From positions 62,001-126,000 of the forward strand of contig NZ_DRFV01000009.1 of NCBI RefSeq assembly GCF_011050365.1: 64,000 nucleotides of DNA, read 5' to 3'. The notes below the pieces were generated by a model. It saw nothing but the letters and a program-made list of their open reading frames with translations. It was not told the origin of the DNA and ran no database searches. Positions 34,567-44,617 of this stretch are shown piece after piece. The DNA is from Pseudohongiella sp. (GTDB lineage: Bacteria > Pseudomonadota > Gammaproteobacteria > Pseudomonadales > Pseudohongiellaceae). The position numbers were made by a program, and so were the translations under genes. How positions within the stretch are numbered: the first letter of the stretch is position 1; each line of letters begins with the position of its first letter.

Positions 34567-37194
34567 TTACTTGTCCACGACCCACTTTTTGTTCCGATAG
34601 TACGCCTTCCAGCCAGTCGCCTTCTTATCCACTTCTGTCAGCAGATAATGTTCTTTCGCCTTCCGGCTGAAACGAATCACCGTCGGGTTGCCATCTTTAT
34701 CGGCTACCGGGCCTTTCAGCAGATACTGGTACTTGTCCTCCAGCTCATCCTTGTGCGGAATGATCTCTGCCAGCAACGGCGCCCGCGTCTCCCGATTTTT
34801 CGGGAACTTGCTGGCGGCCAGGAACAGACCGGCAGCCCCGTCGCGCAACACATAATGATCTTCGACCTTGTCACAGGCCAGCTCGGGCATCGGGATCGGA
34901 TCCATCTTGGGCGGTGCCGCTTCGCCGCTACGCAGCAGTTTGCGGGTGTTCTTGCACTCGGTATTGGTACAACCAAAATACTTGCCGAAGCGCCCGGTTT
35001 TTAACTGCATGTCCGAACCGCACTTGTCGCATTCAATGACCGGACCGTCATATCCCTTGATCTTGAAGCTGCCTTTTTCCACTTCAAAACCGGCGCAATC
35101 CGGGTTGTTACCGCAGACATGCAGCTTGCGTTCAGTGTCGATCAGGTAGCTGTCCATGGTGGCATTACAGATTTTGCAGCGTTTGCGCTCACGCAGACGA
35201 CGGTTTTCAACTTCCTCAGCTTCCTCAGCGTTGTCAGTGTTGATCGCCTCTTCACCCGGCGTCAGATTGATGGTGCACTTGCAGCGCTCTTTCGGCGGCA
35301 AGGCATACCCGGAACAGCCCAGAAAGACCCCGGTGGACGCCGTGCGAATCTGCATGTTGCGGCCACAATCGGGACACGGAATGTCGGTCTCGGTCGGGTT
35401 GTTCTCCCGCATGCCATCGTCATCGGCCGACGCGCGCGCCAGCTGTTCGGAAAAGTCAGCGTAGAAATCGTCGAGCAATTTTTTCCAGTCTTTATCGCCG
35501 GCGGCGACCTTGTCCAGCGAGTCTTCCATCTTCGCAGTAAAATCATAATCCATCAGATCAGTGAAACTTTCCTGCAGACGTTCAACAACAATATCGCCCA
35601 TCTTCTGGGCATAAAAACGACGGCTCTCAACCTTGACGTAACCGCGCTCCTGAATCGTGGAAATAATGGCGGCGTATGTCGAAGGACGACCAATGCCACG
35701 CTTCTCCAGCTCCTTGACCAGACTGGCTTCCGTGTACCGGGGTGACGGTTTGGTGAAATGCTGTTTCGGCTCCAGCTGTTGCAGCGCCAGCTCTTCGCCC
35801 TTGCTGACATCCGGCAGTACCACGTCTTCTTCTTTGGTGGGCAGTACCCGCAGGTAACCGTCGAACTGCATGATGCGACCTTTGGTGCTGAGCTCAAAAT
35901 CACCGGCGGTGACTGAAATCTTGCTGCTCAGGTAGCGCGCTGGCGGCATCTGGCAGGCCACAAAGTGTGCCCAGATCAGGGCGTATAGGCGCTCGGCGTC
36001 GCGCTCCATGCCCGACAATGCGGTGGGCGAGGTATTCACATCAGTCGGGCGGATCGCCTCGTGTGCTTCCTGCGCGCCTTCGCGAGCGCTGTACTGGATG
36101 GCTTTTTCGGGCAGATATTTTTTGCCGAACTGGTCTTCGATATAGTCCCGGCACATCTGCAACGCATCGGCGCTTAAATGAGTGGAATCGGTACGCATGT
36201 AGGTGATGTAACCGGCCTCGTACAGACGCTGCGCCATCATCATGGTTTTCTTGACGCCGAATCCCAGTCGTGTGCTGGCCGCCTGCTGCAGGGTGGAGGT
36301 GATCAGGGGCGGACGCGGTTTCGAGCTGGTGGGTTTATCTTCGCGAGCACTGACGACAAAGGACGCATCTTTTAATGCTGCTTCTGCCCTGGCTGACTCA
36401 TCAGCGCTGCCCGGCCGGTAGTTTTCGCCGTTCTGTTTGATCACCTGCAGGCGGATTGCGTCCTTTGCCTTGTTGGTGGTATCAGCAAACAGCTCCCAGT
36501 ATTCTTCGGGAATAAAGGCGCGGATTTCTCGCTCGCGTTCGACAATCAGCAGCACCGCCACCGATTGCACTCGGCCGGCTGACAGGCCACGGGCGACTTT
36601 GGCCCACAACAGTGGCGACACCATGAAACCCACCACACGGTCGAGGAAACGACGCGCCTGCTGCGCTTCCACGTAGCGCATATCCAGGTCGCCGGGACGG
36701 GAAAATGCCTCGTTGATGGCTTTTTTGGTGATCTCGTTGAACACCACACGTCGGTAACGGCTCTCATCACCGCCGATGGCTTCTTTCAAATGCCAGGCAA
36801 TCGCCTCCCCCTCTCTGTCCAAGTCCGTTGCCAGATAGATGGTGTCAGCGCTTTTGGCCAGACGCTGCAGCTCGGAGACGACTTTTTCTTTGCCAGGCAA
36901 TATTTCGTAGCGGGCCGCCCAGTCATGCTCGGGGTCGACACCCATGCGGGCGATCAATTGTTGGCGGGCTTTCTTCTGTTTGTGTGCGGCCTTTTTCTCG
37001 GGGCTCAGCTTGCGGGTTTTGGCGGCTTCCTTGGCGCGCTGGGCCGGTGTTGTTGTCGAGCTCGATGCGCTGCCGGACACCGGCAGGTCGCGGATGTGAC
37101 CCACGCTGGACTTGACCACGAACTCGTTGCCGAGGTACTTGTTGATGGTTTTGGCCTTTGCGGGAGACTCGACAATAACTAGGGATTTACTCAT
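34567..37194 (-). CDS. topA: DNA topoisomerase I
   Basis: TopA relaxes negative supercoils. The 875-residue type IA enzyme has the TOPRIM domain ([34 protein letters not shown]), the active tyrosine in [13 protein letters not shown], and C-terminal zinc ribbons ([41 protein letters not shown]) plus a basic tail. A Lys/Ala-rich insert ([30 protein letters not shown]) in the TOPRIM region is as in pseudomonads. Confidence 0.97.
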   Translation of the reverse strand: MSKSLVIVESPAKAKTINKYLGNEFVVKSSVGHIRDLPVSGSASSSTTTPAQRAKEAAKTRKLSPEKKAAHKQKKARQQLIARMGVDPEHDWAARYEILPGKEKVVSELQRLAKSADTIYLATDLDREGEAIAWHLKEAIGGDESRYRRVVFNEITKKAINEAFSRPGDLDMRYVEAQQARRFLDRVVGFMVSPLLWAKVARGLSAGRVQSVAVLLIVEREREIRAFIPEEYWELFADTTNKAKDAIRLQVIKQNGENYRPGSADESARAEAALKDASFVVSAREDKPTSSKPRPPLITSTLQQAASTRLGFGVKKTMMMAQRLYEAGYITYMRTDSTHLSADALQMCRDYIEDQFGKKYLPEKAIQYSAREGAQEAHEAIRPTDVNTSPTALSGMERDAERLYALIWAHFVACQMPPARYLSSKISVTAGDFELSTKGRIMQFDGYLRVLPTKEEDVVLPDVSKGEELALQQLEPKQHFTKPSPRYTEASLVKELEKRGIGRPSTYAAIISTIQERGYVKVESRRFYAQKMGDIVVERLQESFTDLMDYDFTAKMEDSLDKVAAGDKDWKKLLDDFYADFSEQLARASADDDGMRENNPTETDIPCPDCGRNMQIRTASTGVFLGCSGYALPPKERCKCTINLTPGEEAINTDNAEEAEEVENRRLRERKRCKICNATMDSYLIDTERKLHVCGNNPDCAGFEVEKGSFKIKGYDGPVIECDKCGSDMQLKTGRFGKYFGCTNTECKNTRKLLRSGEAAPPKMDPIPMPELACDKVEDHYVLRDGAAGLFLAASKFPKNRETRAPLLAEIIPHKDELEDKYQYLLKGPVADKDGNPTVIRFSRKAKEHYLLTEVDKKATGWKAYYRNKKWVVDK

Positions 37195-37377
37195 GTAAGC
37201 TGCTTGATTCCTGGTGTTTGTTCGTTGTATTTGCCGGGCTTTCTATGCCCGGCGCGACGACTATTGTCTGGGCCGCTACGCTTGGGGCGCAACAATATAT
37301 CAGGGCGGCTTACCCTGACGAAGCCGTCATATATAAAGATTCACTGACTGAGGGTCAAGCGTTTGTTGATAAAGCCG

Positions 37378-37402
37378 GGCGGGAAGTTTGCCGCTTCCCG
37401 CC
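37378..37402 (-). terminator. Hairpin downstream of ilvE
   Basis: GGCGGGAAG (37378-37386) pairs with CTTCCCGCC (37394-37402), a nine-pair GC-rich stem 12 bases after the ilvE stop on the reverse strand. The T-tract is weak. The remaining bases to topA (37195-37377) show no clear gene. Confidence 0.6.
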
Positions 37403-37414
37403 TCGATCGCCGGC

Positions 37415-38479
37415 TTAATCCATCGGGACTTCATGGGTCCAGCCGTAGCTGTCAGGCAGCTCCCCGCGCTGAATACCGACCAGCAATTCATACAGTTTCT
37501 GCATGATCGGACCGGCCTGTTCACCGCCACCGTAGAAGTTGTGCCACTTGCTGTCCAGCCAGATGCGACCGACCGGAGACACCACTGCCGCGGTACCACA
37601 GGCGGCCACTTCCTCGAAGTCTTCAATTTCCTTGCGCAGATCAATAGGCCGTTGCTCGATGGTCAGCCCCAGCTCTTTTTCCGCCAGCGTCATGATCGAG
37701 CGCCGGGTCACGCTGGGCAGCACCGCACTGGAGCTGGGCGTGACAAAACGTCTGCCGCGCATGGCGACCACGATGTTGGCAGAACCGGCCTCATCTATGT
37801 ACCGACGCTGGGCCGCATCCAGAAACAGTGCTTCGTTGGCACCCAGTTGCTGGGCCAGGCGCGTGGCCAGCAAACCACCGGCGTAGTTGGCACCGATCTT
37901 GAAATTACCCGTACCCGATGGCGCGGCACGGTCCAGATCAGATACCGCCAGTGAAATCACCGCCAGACCAGCACTTTGATAGTAAGGCCCGACCGGCGAC
38001 ACAAACACCCGGAACTCGAACTCCTTGGCAGGTTTCAGGCCCAGGTTCTCGCCAACACCGATCAGCATGGGACGTATATATAACGCGGCACCGGAACCGT
38101 GAGGCGGAATCCATGGGTAGTTCGCCCGCACCGCCGCTTCCACGCCGCGGATAAACAACTCCGGTGGCACTTCCGGAATCAGCAGCCGGGTGGCCGCCTG
38201 ACGCATGCGTTCGGCGTTGAGTTCGGGACGGAACAGCAGCACCCGGCCATCAGGCGCGGTCTGCGCTTTCAGACCTTCGAAGCATTGCTGCGCATAATGC
38301 AGCGCTGGCGCGCCTTCGTGCACCGAAATCATCTCCGAGGTGATCAGTTCACCTTCGGTCCACTGACCGTTGACAAACAGGGCGCGGAATCGATAATCCG
38401 TCGGCCGGTACTGGAAACCCAGTTCCGCCCAGTTCAGATCCTTTTTGGTTTTTGCCTGCTCGCTTTTATTCTGTTCCAA
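37415..38479 (-). CDS. ilvE: Branched-chain amino acid aminotransferase
   Basis: The 354-residue PLP enzyme interconverts valine, leucine and isoleucine with their keto acids. It shows EGLKAQTAPDGRVLLFRPELNAERM, the lysine region GTGNFKIGANYAGGLLA and DEAGSANIVVAMRGRR, features of the fold-type IV BCAT family of the longer (about 350-residue) type. It is divergent from tatD and not linked to other ilv genes. Confidence 0.94.
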   Translation of the reverse strand: MEQNKSEQAKTKKDLNWAELGFQYRPTDYRFRALFVNGQWTEGELITSEMISVHEGAPALHYAQQCFEGLKAQTAPDGRVLLFRPELNAERMRQAATRLLIPEVPPELFIRGVEAAVRANYPWIPPHGSGAALYIRPMLIGVGENLGLKPAKEFEFRVFVSPVGPYYQSAGLAVISLAVSDLDRAAPSGTGNFKIGANYAGGLLATRLAQQLGANEALFLDAAQRRYIDEAGSANIVVAMRGRRFVTPSSSAVLPSVTRRSIMTLAEKELGLTIEQRPIDLRKEIEDFEEVAACGTAAVVSPVGRIWLDSKWHNFYGGGEQAGPIMQKLYELLVGIQRGELPDSYGWTHEVPMD

Positions 38480-38591
38480 CGTCGTTCACCCTGTTAAGTC
38501 TGCGGTCTTGATATGATTGCCCTGGTTTTCAGCGGCAGTATTATCCTTGATACGCGCTGAATCTACCACATCTCTGCTATAATCGCGCGCC

Positions 38592-39398
38592 ATGACAAAT
38601 CCCCTGATCGATATCGGCGCCAATCTTGGCCATGACTCTTTTGCCCACGACCTGCCCGACGTGCTGCAACGCGCCCGGGATGCGGGGCTTGTGCATCAGC
38701 TGGTGACCGGCACCACACTGCCAGCCTCAGCACATGCGCTGGAGATCTGTACACATTATCCGAACCTGTCCTGTACCGCCGGCATTCACCCGCATGAGGC
38801 TGCTCACGCCGATGCCGAGGTGCTCGCCGGCATTCGCGCACTGCTCGGTCAGCCGCAGGTGAAAGCCGTCGGTGAAACCGGACTCGACTTCAACCGGGAT
38901 TTTTCGCCGCGCCCGGCACAGGAAAAGGTATTCCATGAACATCTGGCCATGGCAACGGCGACCGGCAAACCGGTATTTCTGCATCAGCGCGATGCCCATG
39001 AGCGTTTCCTGCCCATTCTGAAAGACCATCGCGACGCCCTGAGCGGCGGTGTTGTACATTGTTTCACCGACACCCGGGAAGCACTGTTCGATTACCTGGA
39101 TCTGGACATGTATATCGGCATCACCGGCTGGATCTGCGATGAGCGCCGCGGCAAACATCTGCACGAGCTGATGACCAGTATTCCCGCCGACCGCCTGTTG
39201 CTGGAAACCGATGCCCCTTACCTGTTGCCGCGCAGCCTGCGCCCGAAACCGAAAACCCGGCGCAATGAGCCGGCCTGGTTAACCGAAGTGCTGGCAACCG
39301 TCGCACGCTGCTGTCAGCGCCCGGCCGCCGACATCGCGGCCGACACCACGGCCAATGCCGTGCGACTGTTTAATCTGGAGATCGGCCTGGCCGGTTAA
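38592..39398 (+). CDS. tatD: TatD-family metal-dependent hydrolase
   Basis: The 268-residue TIM-barrel protein has LIDIGANLGHDSF, the GETGLDFNRDFSPRPAQEKVF segment, HQRDAHERF and LLLETDAPYLLPRSL, the TatD deoxyribonuclease signatures. Members act as 3'-5' exonucleases or D-aminoacyl-type hydrolases. The stop codon lies at the border of a 25-bp tandem duplication. Confidence 0.93.
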   Translation: MTNPLIDIGANLGHDSFAHDLPDVLQRARDAGLVHQLVTGTTLPASAHALEICTHYPNLSCTAGIHPHEAAHADAEVLAGIRALLGQPQVKAVGETGLDFNRDFSPRPAQEKVFHEHLAMATATGKPVFLHQRDAHERFLPILKDHRDALSGGVVHCFTDTREALFDYLDLDMYIGITGWICDERRGKHLHELMTSIPADRLLLETDAPYLLPRSLRPKPKTRRNEPAWLTEVLATVARCCQRPAADIAADTTANAVRLFNLEIGLAG

Positions 39399-39419
39399 TC
39401 TGGAGATCGGTCCGGCCGG
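39370..39419. repeat. 25-bp tandem duplication at the tatD stop
   Basis: Unit TTAATCTGGAGATCGG... starts at 39370 and again at 39395, differing at two positions. In the first copy the sequence is read as coding (FNLEIGLAG); in the second, TAA at its head is the stop. The duplication therefore created or relocated the present C-terminus. Confidence 0.9.
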
Positions 39420-39422
39420 GCG

Positions 39423-39677
39423 CTAAATCGCAAAACGCGCCAGATAAGCCCGGACCGCACTTTCATCAAAAGGCCACCCCAGGTCTTCATCGTGCCCCTG
39501 CAGTCTGATCACCGGAATACGCAAACCGTATGCTTCCACCAGCCCGGGGTCGTCGCTGATTTCCACCGGCGTCCAGCTCAGCGCTGAATCGTCGGCGACC
39601 ACGGCGCGCAGCACCGCTTCCGCCTGCTCGCACAAATGACAGCCCACCGTGGTGTATAACAGCAACTCACCTGTCAT
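39423..39677 (-). CDS. Glutaredoxin-like protein (DUF836)
   Basis: The 84-residue protein begins [26 protein letters not shown] with a CHLC redox motif and ends in DLGWPFDESAVRAYLARF. It is a small thioredoxin-fold protein often next to pyrD in gammaproteobacteria. It overlaps the pyrD stop (TAATG), so it is translationally coupled. Substrate unknown. Confidence 0.9.
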   Translation of the reverse strand: MTGELLLYTTVGCHLCEQAEAVLRAVVADDSALSWTPVEISDDPGLVEAYGLRIPVIRLQGHDEDLGWPFDESAVRAYLARFAI

Positions 39678-40735
39678 TAGCGCGTCTCCCTGTGACGTTC
39701 GTCGCGGGCTTCATCCCTGATCACCAGGCCTTCAACAACCTGTCGCACCAGCGGTGGTCCCTGATAAATGAAACCACTGTAGATCTGTACCAGGCTGGCA
39801 CCGGCGTCGATTTTCTCCTGCGCCTGCGCCAGCGACGCAATGCCCCCGACACCAATGATGGGAATCTGACCGTCCAGGGCGCTGGCAAGCTGCGCCACCA
39901 CCCGGGTAGAGGCCTGCCGCAAAGGGGCGCCGCTCAAACCGCCGGCTTCGACATGCAACGGATTGTCCTCGACACCCTCGCGCGACAATGTGGTGTTGGT
40001 GGCGGTGACGCCATCAATGCGGAATTCCAGCAGCGCCGAGGCAATCAGGCCCACTTCGTCTTCATTGAGATCGGGGGCAATCTTGATAACCAGTGGCACA
40101 TGGCGCCCGTCAGCCTGCGCCAGCGTCAGTTGTTCCTGTTTCAGCAAGGTCAGCAGGCGCCGCAACTCCTCGCCGTACTGCAAGGTTCGCAGCCCCGGTG
40201 TATTGGGTGAAGACAGGTTGACGACGATATAACTGGCATATGGCCAGGCCTTGCGCAGGCCAATCAGATAGTCATCAGCGGCCTGCTCTACCGGCGTATC
40301 AAAGTTTTTACCGATATTGATACCCAGGACGCCGCCAAAAGCACTGCGTTTAATTTTTGTCAGCGCGTGATCAATGCCCTTGTTGTTGAAACCCATACGA
40401 TTGATGATGGCCTGTTGTGCTGGCAGGCGGAACAGTCGTGGCTGCGGATTGCCCGGCTGCGGTCTTGGAGTCACCGTGCCGATTTCGATAAAACCAAACC
40501 CCAGGGCTGCCAGACCATCGATATGATCCGCGTTTTTGTCCAGCCCGGCCGCCAGCCCCACTGCATTGGGAAACTCGATACCCATGACTGTCAGCGCCTG
40601 TCCACGCCCCCGGCGGGCACCGCCCAGCGTGGAACTGAGTCCCAGGCTGTGAGCCAGATCCAGACTGCTCATGGCAACCGAGTGCGAAGCTTCGGTGGGC
40701 AAATTAAATAAAACGGAGCGCATCAGGCCGTACAT
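39677..40735 (-). CDS. pyrD: Dihydroorotate dehydrogenase (quinone)
   Basis: The 352-residue class 2 enzyme oxidises dihydroorotate to orotate with ubiquinone at the inner membrane. Signatures: [42 protein letters not shown] (catalytic-serine region), [11 protein letters not shown], and [35 protein letters not shown]. The N-terminal membrane-targeting helices are present. Confidence 0.97.
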   Translation of the reverse strand: MYGLMRSVLFNLPTEASHSVAMSSLDLAHSLGLSSTLGGARRGRGQALTVMGIEFPNAVGLAAGLDKNADHIDGLAALGFGFIEIGTVTPRPQPGNPQPRLFRLPAQQAIINRMGFNNKGIDHALTKIKRSAFGGVLGINIGKNFDTPVEQAADDYLIGLRKAWPYASYIVVNLSSPNTPGLRTLQYGEELRRLLTLLKQEQLTLAQADGRHVPLVIKIAPDLNEDEVGLIASALLEFRIDGVTATNTTLSREGVEDNPLHVEAGGLSGAPLRQASTRVVAQLASALDGQIPIIGVGGIASLAQAQEKIDAGASLVQIYSGFIYQGPPLVRQVVEGLVIRDEARDERHRETR

Positions 40736-40886
40736 GTGGGAGTCTCTTGTGGAATTTGATCACCATTATAAAGGACTGTGCCTGAGCCTGCTGCCACATT
40801 CTGCGACAAACTGACGACGGTGCCTGCTAGACATCAGCCCTAAATTGGTTACAATCGCTGACTTCCGGCCCAAACCTGACGACTAA

Positions 40887-40949
40887 AACAGGCCCGACAC
40901 CTAATAACAGGCCCGACACTCAAAAACAGGCCCGACACCGATAACAGGG
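40887..40949 (+). repeat. 19-bp tandem repeats before the MoxR gene
   Basis: AACAGGCCCGACAC occurs at 40887, 40906 and 40925, and a shortened AACAGGGAAA at 40943 leads to the ATG at 40956. The last, altered copy provides the ribosome-binding purine run. The rest of 40736-40886 shows no gene. Confidence 0.9.
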
Positions 40950-40955
40950 AAAACT

Positions 40956-41915
40956 ATGAGTCACCACAACACCATCACAGCTCTCAAAACCTGGCTTACC
41001 CAGCAAATTATCGGCCAGGAACGTCTGGTTGACCGCCTGCTGATAGCACTGCTGGCCGATGGCCATCTGCTGGTTGAGGGCGCGCCGGGTCTTGCCAAAA
41101 CCAAGGCCATCAAAGACCTGTCGCGCGCTGTTGAAGGTGACTTCCATCGTATCCAGTTTACCCCCGACCTGCTGCCCAGCGACATCACCGGTACCGAGAT
41201 TTATCGCCCCGAAGATGGTTCTTTCCGCTTTCAGCCCGGTCCGATTTTCCACAACCTGGTACTGGCAGACGAGATCAACCGGGCGCCAGCCAAAGTGCAG
41301 TCAGCCTTGCTGGAAGCCATGGCCGAGCACCAGGTGTCCGTGGGCCGTGAATCCTTCAAGCTGCCGCCGCTGTTTCTGGTGATGGCAACGCAGAACCCGA
41401 TTGAGCAGGAGGGTACCTACCCCCTGCCCGAGGCGCAGCTTGACCGCTTCCTGATGCATGTCTCCATTGGCTACCCGTCAGTCGAAGCCGAACGCGAAAT
41501 TCTGCAACTGGTGCGGGACGAGGCGCGCAACATTGCGCAGACCGCGCCGGCCGTCGTCAGTCAGGAAGACCTGTTTGCCGCCCGTCAGGAAATCCTGGCC
41601 ATGCACATGGCACCGGCGGTCGAGGAATACATCATTCAGCTGATCATGGCGACCCGGAACCCGGCGGTTTACGGCGATGATCTGGCCGCCTGGATCGATT
41701 TCGGTGCCAGCCCGCGTGGCACCATCTCGCTGGATCGCTGCGCACGCGCCCATGCCTGGATTCAGGGCAAGGATTTTGTCAGCCCTGATGACGTGCAGGC
41801 GGTGATGTTTGATGTGCTGCGCCACCGCGTGCTGCTGAGTTTTGAAGCAGAGGCCAGTGGTGTCACTCCGGATAAGGTGCTGAGCACAATCCTGGAACGT
41901 GTGCCATCAGCCTGA
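40956..41915 (+). CDS. MoxR-family AAA+ ATPase
   Basis: The 319-residue ATPase has Walker A EGAPGLAKTKAIKDL, Walker B LVLADEINRAPAKVQSALLEAMAEHQV, sensor ATQNPIEQEGTYPLPEAQLDRF and the lid SPRGTISLDRCARA. MoxR proteins act as chaperones for von Willebrand A domain proteins; the downstream DUF58, BatA and BatB genes supply such clients. It is first in the operon. Confidence 0.94.
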   Translation: MSHHNTITALKTWLTQQIIGQERLVDRLLIALLADGHLLVEGAPGLAKTKAIKDLSRAVEGDFHRIQFTPDLLPSDITGTEIYRPEDGSFRFQPGPIFHNLVLADEINRAPAKVQSALLEAMAEHQVSVGRESFKLPPLFLVMATQNPIEQEGTYPLPEAQLDRFLMHVSIGYPSVEAEREILQLVRDEARNIAQTAPAVVSQEDLFAARQEILAMHMAPAVEEYIIQLIMATRNPAVYGDDLAAWIDFGASPRGTISLDRCARAHAWIQGKDFVSPDDVQAVMFDVLRHRVLLSFEAEASGVTPDKVLSTILERVPSA

Positions 41916-42052
41916 CCATTCATGCTGAATGGGCTGAACACGACGTCGCTGCAGCAGTCTTTGCTTCGTTTCGTCACATCAGCCGGATTCAGACGCGCTG
42001 GCTCTCCCGTACTTGGCAGATATCATGAAGCAGTTTTCCGAAGAGACACACT

Positions 42053-43027
42053 ATGAGTAAGCAGGCCCGCACACTCCCGCACCAGGCGCTATACCAGGCC
42101 ACCGGTGCCGTGATCAGCCTGCAGGACCTGCTGTTGCAACGCTACGCTGCCCGTACCATAGAATACGCGTCGCACAAGCGCTCGGTGGCCGGCATCTCCG
42201 GCCTGCACCTGTCCAAAATCCGTGGCCGCGGCATTGATTTCGAAGAGTTCCGCCCGTATCAGGCCGGCGATGACATCCGCACCATCGATTGGCGCGTCAC
42301 CGCCCGTACCGGCAAACCGTTCACCAAGGTGTTCCGTGAAGAGCGCGAACGCCCGGTGCTGATTGCGGTCGACCAGTCCAGCTCAATGTTTTTCGGCAGC
42401 CACGTTGCCTTTAAATCGGTCGTGGCCGCCCAGGCCGCAGCGATCTTCTGCTGGCTGGCTATCGACAACGGCGATCGCGTCGGCGGCCTGGTGTACAGCG
42501 ACGACAATTTTGCCCTCGTGCGCCCCAAGCGCAGTCGCCGCTCGGCGCTGCATCTGCTGAACCAGATCCAGCTCGCCAACGCCGACCTCGCCACCGGCAG
42601 GTCACCACAAACGCGGGCACAGGATGAGGAGATCGGTAGCCTGGCCACGGCACTGGGGCGCATCCGACGAATCACCAAGCCCGGCAGTACGCTTTACGTG
42701 ATCAGTGATTTCAGTACCATTGATGAGGCCGGTTTCCAGTATCTTTATCAACTGTCGCGCCACAACAACGTGGTGTGCTGTTTCATTCACGATGAATTGG
42801 AAGAGAACCTGCCTGTACCCGGTTACTACAGTATTACCGACGGGCGTGACAAAGGCACATTGAATACCTTCAGCAAAAAAGCCCGAGACAACTACCGTGG
42901 CGTATTTCAGCAACGACTGGACGCTTTGCGCGCCGAGTTGACCAAACTGCAGATACCGCTGCTGACAATCAGAACCGATGAACCGGTCGTGGAACGTATA
43001 CACCAATGGACTTCGCAGATGCTTTAA
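42053..43027 (+). CDS. DUF58 domain-containing protein
   Basis: The 324-residue protein shows the DUF58 core GRGIDFEEFRPYQAGDDIRTIDWRVTARTGKPFTKVFREERERPVLIAVD, with a following vWA-like DQSSSMFFGS metal site. Such proteins always accompany MoxR ATPases. It follows the ATPase by 137 bases (41916-42052), with no gene in the gap. Confidence 0.93.
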   Translation: MSKQARTLPHQALYQATGAVISLQDLLLQRYAARTIEYASHKRSVAGISGLHLSKIRGRGIDFEEFRPYQAGDDIRTIDWRVTARTGKPFTKVFREERERPVLIAVDQSSSMFFGSHVAFKSVVAAQAAAIFCWLAIDNGDRVGGLVYSDDNFALVRPKRSRRSALHLLNQIQLANADLATGRSPQTRAQDEEIGSLATALGRIRRITKPGSTLYVISDFSTIDEAGFQYLYQLSRHNNVVCCFIHDELEENLPVPGYYSITDGRDKGTLNTFSKKARDNYRGVFQQRLDALRAELTKLQIPLLTIRTDEPVVERIHQWTSQML

Positions 43028-43587
43028 GTGACATGGCAGATATTCATCTGCCTGCAGAACCCGGATTCTGGCCGCTGGCACCGGGCTGGTGGGTGCTGGC
43101 CGCGCTGCTGCTGGCGCTGCTGGTTTATGGTGCCTACCGCTTGCAGCAGCGCCTGCAGCTGCACCGGCGCTACCGCAGTGCACTGCGCGAACTGGACAAA
43201 TGCCTGGCCACGCTGCAGGCCAATGCCGGCACGGATGGCCCGGACATGGAGCAACGCCTGGTTTATGTCAACGAGGTCAACAGCGTGCTGCGCCGGGTCG
43301 CCCTGTCGCACTTTGAACATAACCGTGTGGCAGGCCTGAGTGGCCAGGACTGGGTGGCCTTTATCAAACAACATGATCGCGCCGGACGCCTGACCCCTGA
43401 GCTGGCCAGCGCACTGGCGGAAGGCCGCTTTGCGCCGCGTTGTGATGTGGATACCGGGGCTCTGCATGGCATGGCCCGCGATTGGATTAAAAACCTGTAT
43501 ATGGCTAAAATCAAACCTGACGCAACACCGGAAACTGCGCCAGAATCATCCCCCCGGACAAAACCAACGGCTGATCATCATGCTTGA
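43006..43587 (+). CDS. DUF4381 domain-containing membrane protein
   Basis: The 193-residue protein has one helix near the N-terminus (APGWWVLAALLLALLVYGAYRL) followed by a cytoplasmic helical domain (YVNEVNSVLRRVALSHFEHNRVAGLSGQDWVAFI), the DUF4381 pattern of Bat operons. It overlaps the DUF58 gene by 22 bases and batA by 8 bases, so translation is coupled. Function unknown. Confidence 0.9.
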   Translation: MDFADALSDMADIHLPAEPGFWPLAPGWWVLAALLLALLVYGAYRLQQRLQLHRRYRSALRELDKCLATLQANAGTDGPDMEQRLVYVNEVNSVLRRVALSHFEHNRVAGLSGQDWVAFIKQHDRAGRLTPELASALAEGRFAPRCDVDTGALHGMARDWIKNLYMAKIKPDATPETAPESSPRTKPTADHHA

Positions 43588-44617
43588 GTTTTCCTGGCCC
43601 TGGGCATTGCTCGCCCTGCCCCTGCCCCTGCTGATCTATTTTCTGATCCCGCGCGCGCCACGCCAGGAAGCTGCGCTGCGCGTGCCGTTTTATCGCCGTC
43701 TGGTGCAATTGCATACCGATTCCTCGCGCAGCTTCAACAAAAACATACTGATTCTGCTGGGCTGTACCATTATCTGGTTACTGGTGGTGATTGCCGGCAG
43801 TCGGCCCCAGTGGGTGGGCGAGCCGATCGAGATTCCCACCACGGGCCGCGACATGATGCTGACGCTGGACCTGTCCGGCAGCATGGAAGCGCGTGACATG
43901 TTTCTTAACAACACCCAGTTATCGCGCTTTCAGGTGATGAAAGCGGTGATCAGTGACTTTGTTGAAAAACGTCAGGGCGACCGTCTGGGCATTGGCCTGT
44001 TTGCCGCCCACGCCTATGTCATGACCCCGATGACCCGGGATCTGGAAACGGTGGGACGCCTGGTCGAGGAACTGGAAATCGGCATGATTGATGAATCTGC
44101 CACTGCCATCGGCGATGCCATTGGCCTGAGCGTGAAACATTTACGGGAGCAACCTGACAACAACCGGGTGTTGATCCTGCTGACCGATGGCATCAACAAC
44201 GCTGGCGAACTGACCCCGTCGCAGGCGGCCCAGCTGGCGCGTACCGAAGGCATCAAAATGCACATTGTGGGTGTCGCCTCCGATCAGTTTGCCCAGCGCT
44301 CCCTGTTCGGCAACCGCGCCGGCGCGCTGGTGTCGGAAATCGACGATGAGGCCATGAGCGCCGCCGCCAACATGACCGGGGGTGAATACTTTCGCGCCCG
44401 CACCCTGGAAGACATGATACAGATCTATGATGATCTGGACGCCATGGAACCTATCGAGCAGGATGACCAGACCTATCGCCCGATCACGCAGCTGTTTCAC
44501 TGGCCGCTGGGCAGTGCCCTGCTGCTGAGCTTCCTGCTGGCACTGGCGTCAATGCCGGCCACCGCCCGTGTTGCGGCCAGCACTGAGACGCCCGCCCGAC
44601 CGGGGACACCCTCATGA
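43580..44617 (+). CDS. batA: VWA domain membrane protein BatA
   Basis: The 345-residue protein starts MLEFSWPWALLALPLPLLIYFL, has a second helix, then a von Willebrand A domain with an intact metal site (TLDLSGSMEARD, and RVLILLTDGINNAG), and a C-terminal helix (LGSALLLSFLLALASM). ATG 43580 lies inside the end of the DUF4381 gene; a longer reading has no family resemblance. It overlaps batB by four bases. Confidence 0.93.
   Translation: MLEFSWPWALLALPLPLLIYFLIPRAPRQEAALRVPFYRRLVQLHTDSSRSFNKNILILLGCTIIWLLVVIAGSRPQWVGEPIEIPTTGRDMMLTLDLSGSMEARDMFLNNTQLSRFQVMKAVISDFVEKRQGDRLGIGLFAAHAYVMTPMTRDLETVGRLVEELEIGMIDESATAIGDAIGLSVKHLREQPDNNRVLILLTDGINNAGELTPSQAAQLARTEGIKMHIVGVASDQFAQRSLFGNRAGALVSEIDDEAMSAAANMTGGEYFRARTLEDMIQIYDDLDAMEPIEQDDQTYRPITQLFHWPLGSALLLSFLLALASMPATARVAASTETPARPGTPS

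Noticed and set aside
37218-37418. 66-residue forward ORF between topA and ilvE
   Set aside because: It has no recognisable family features, crosses the ilvE terminator hairpin and lacks a ribosome site.
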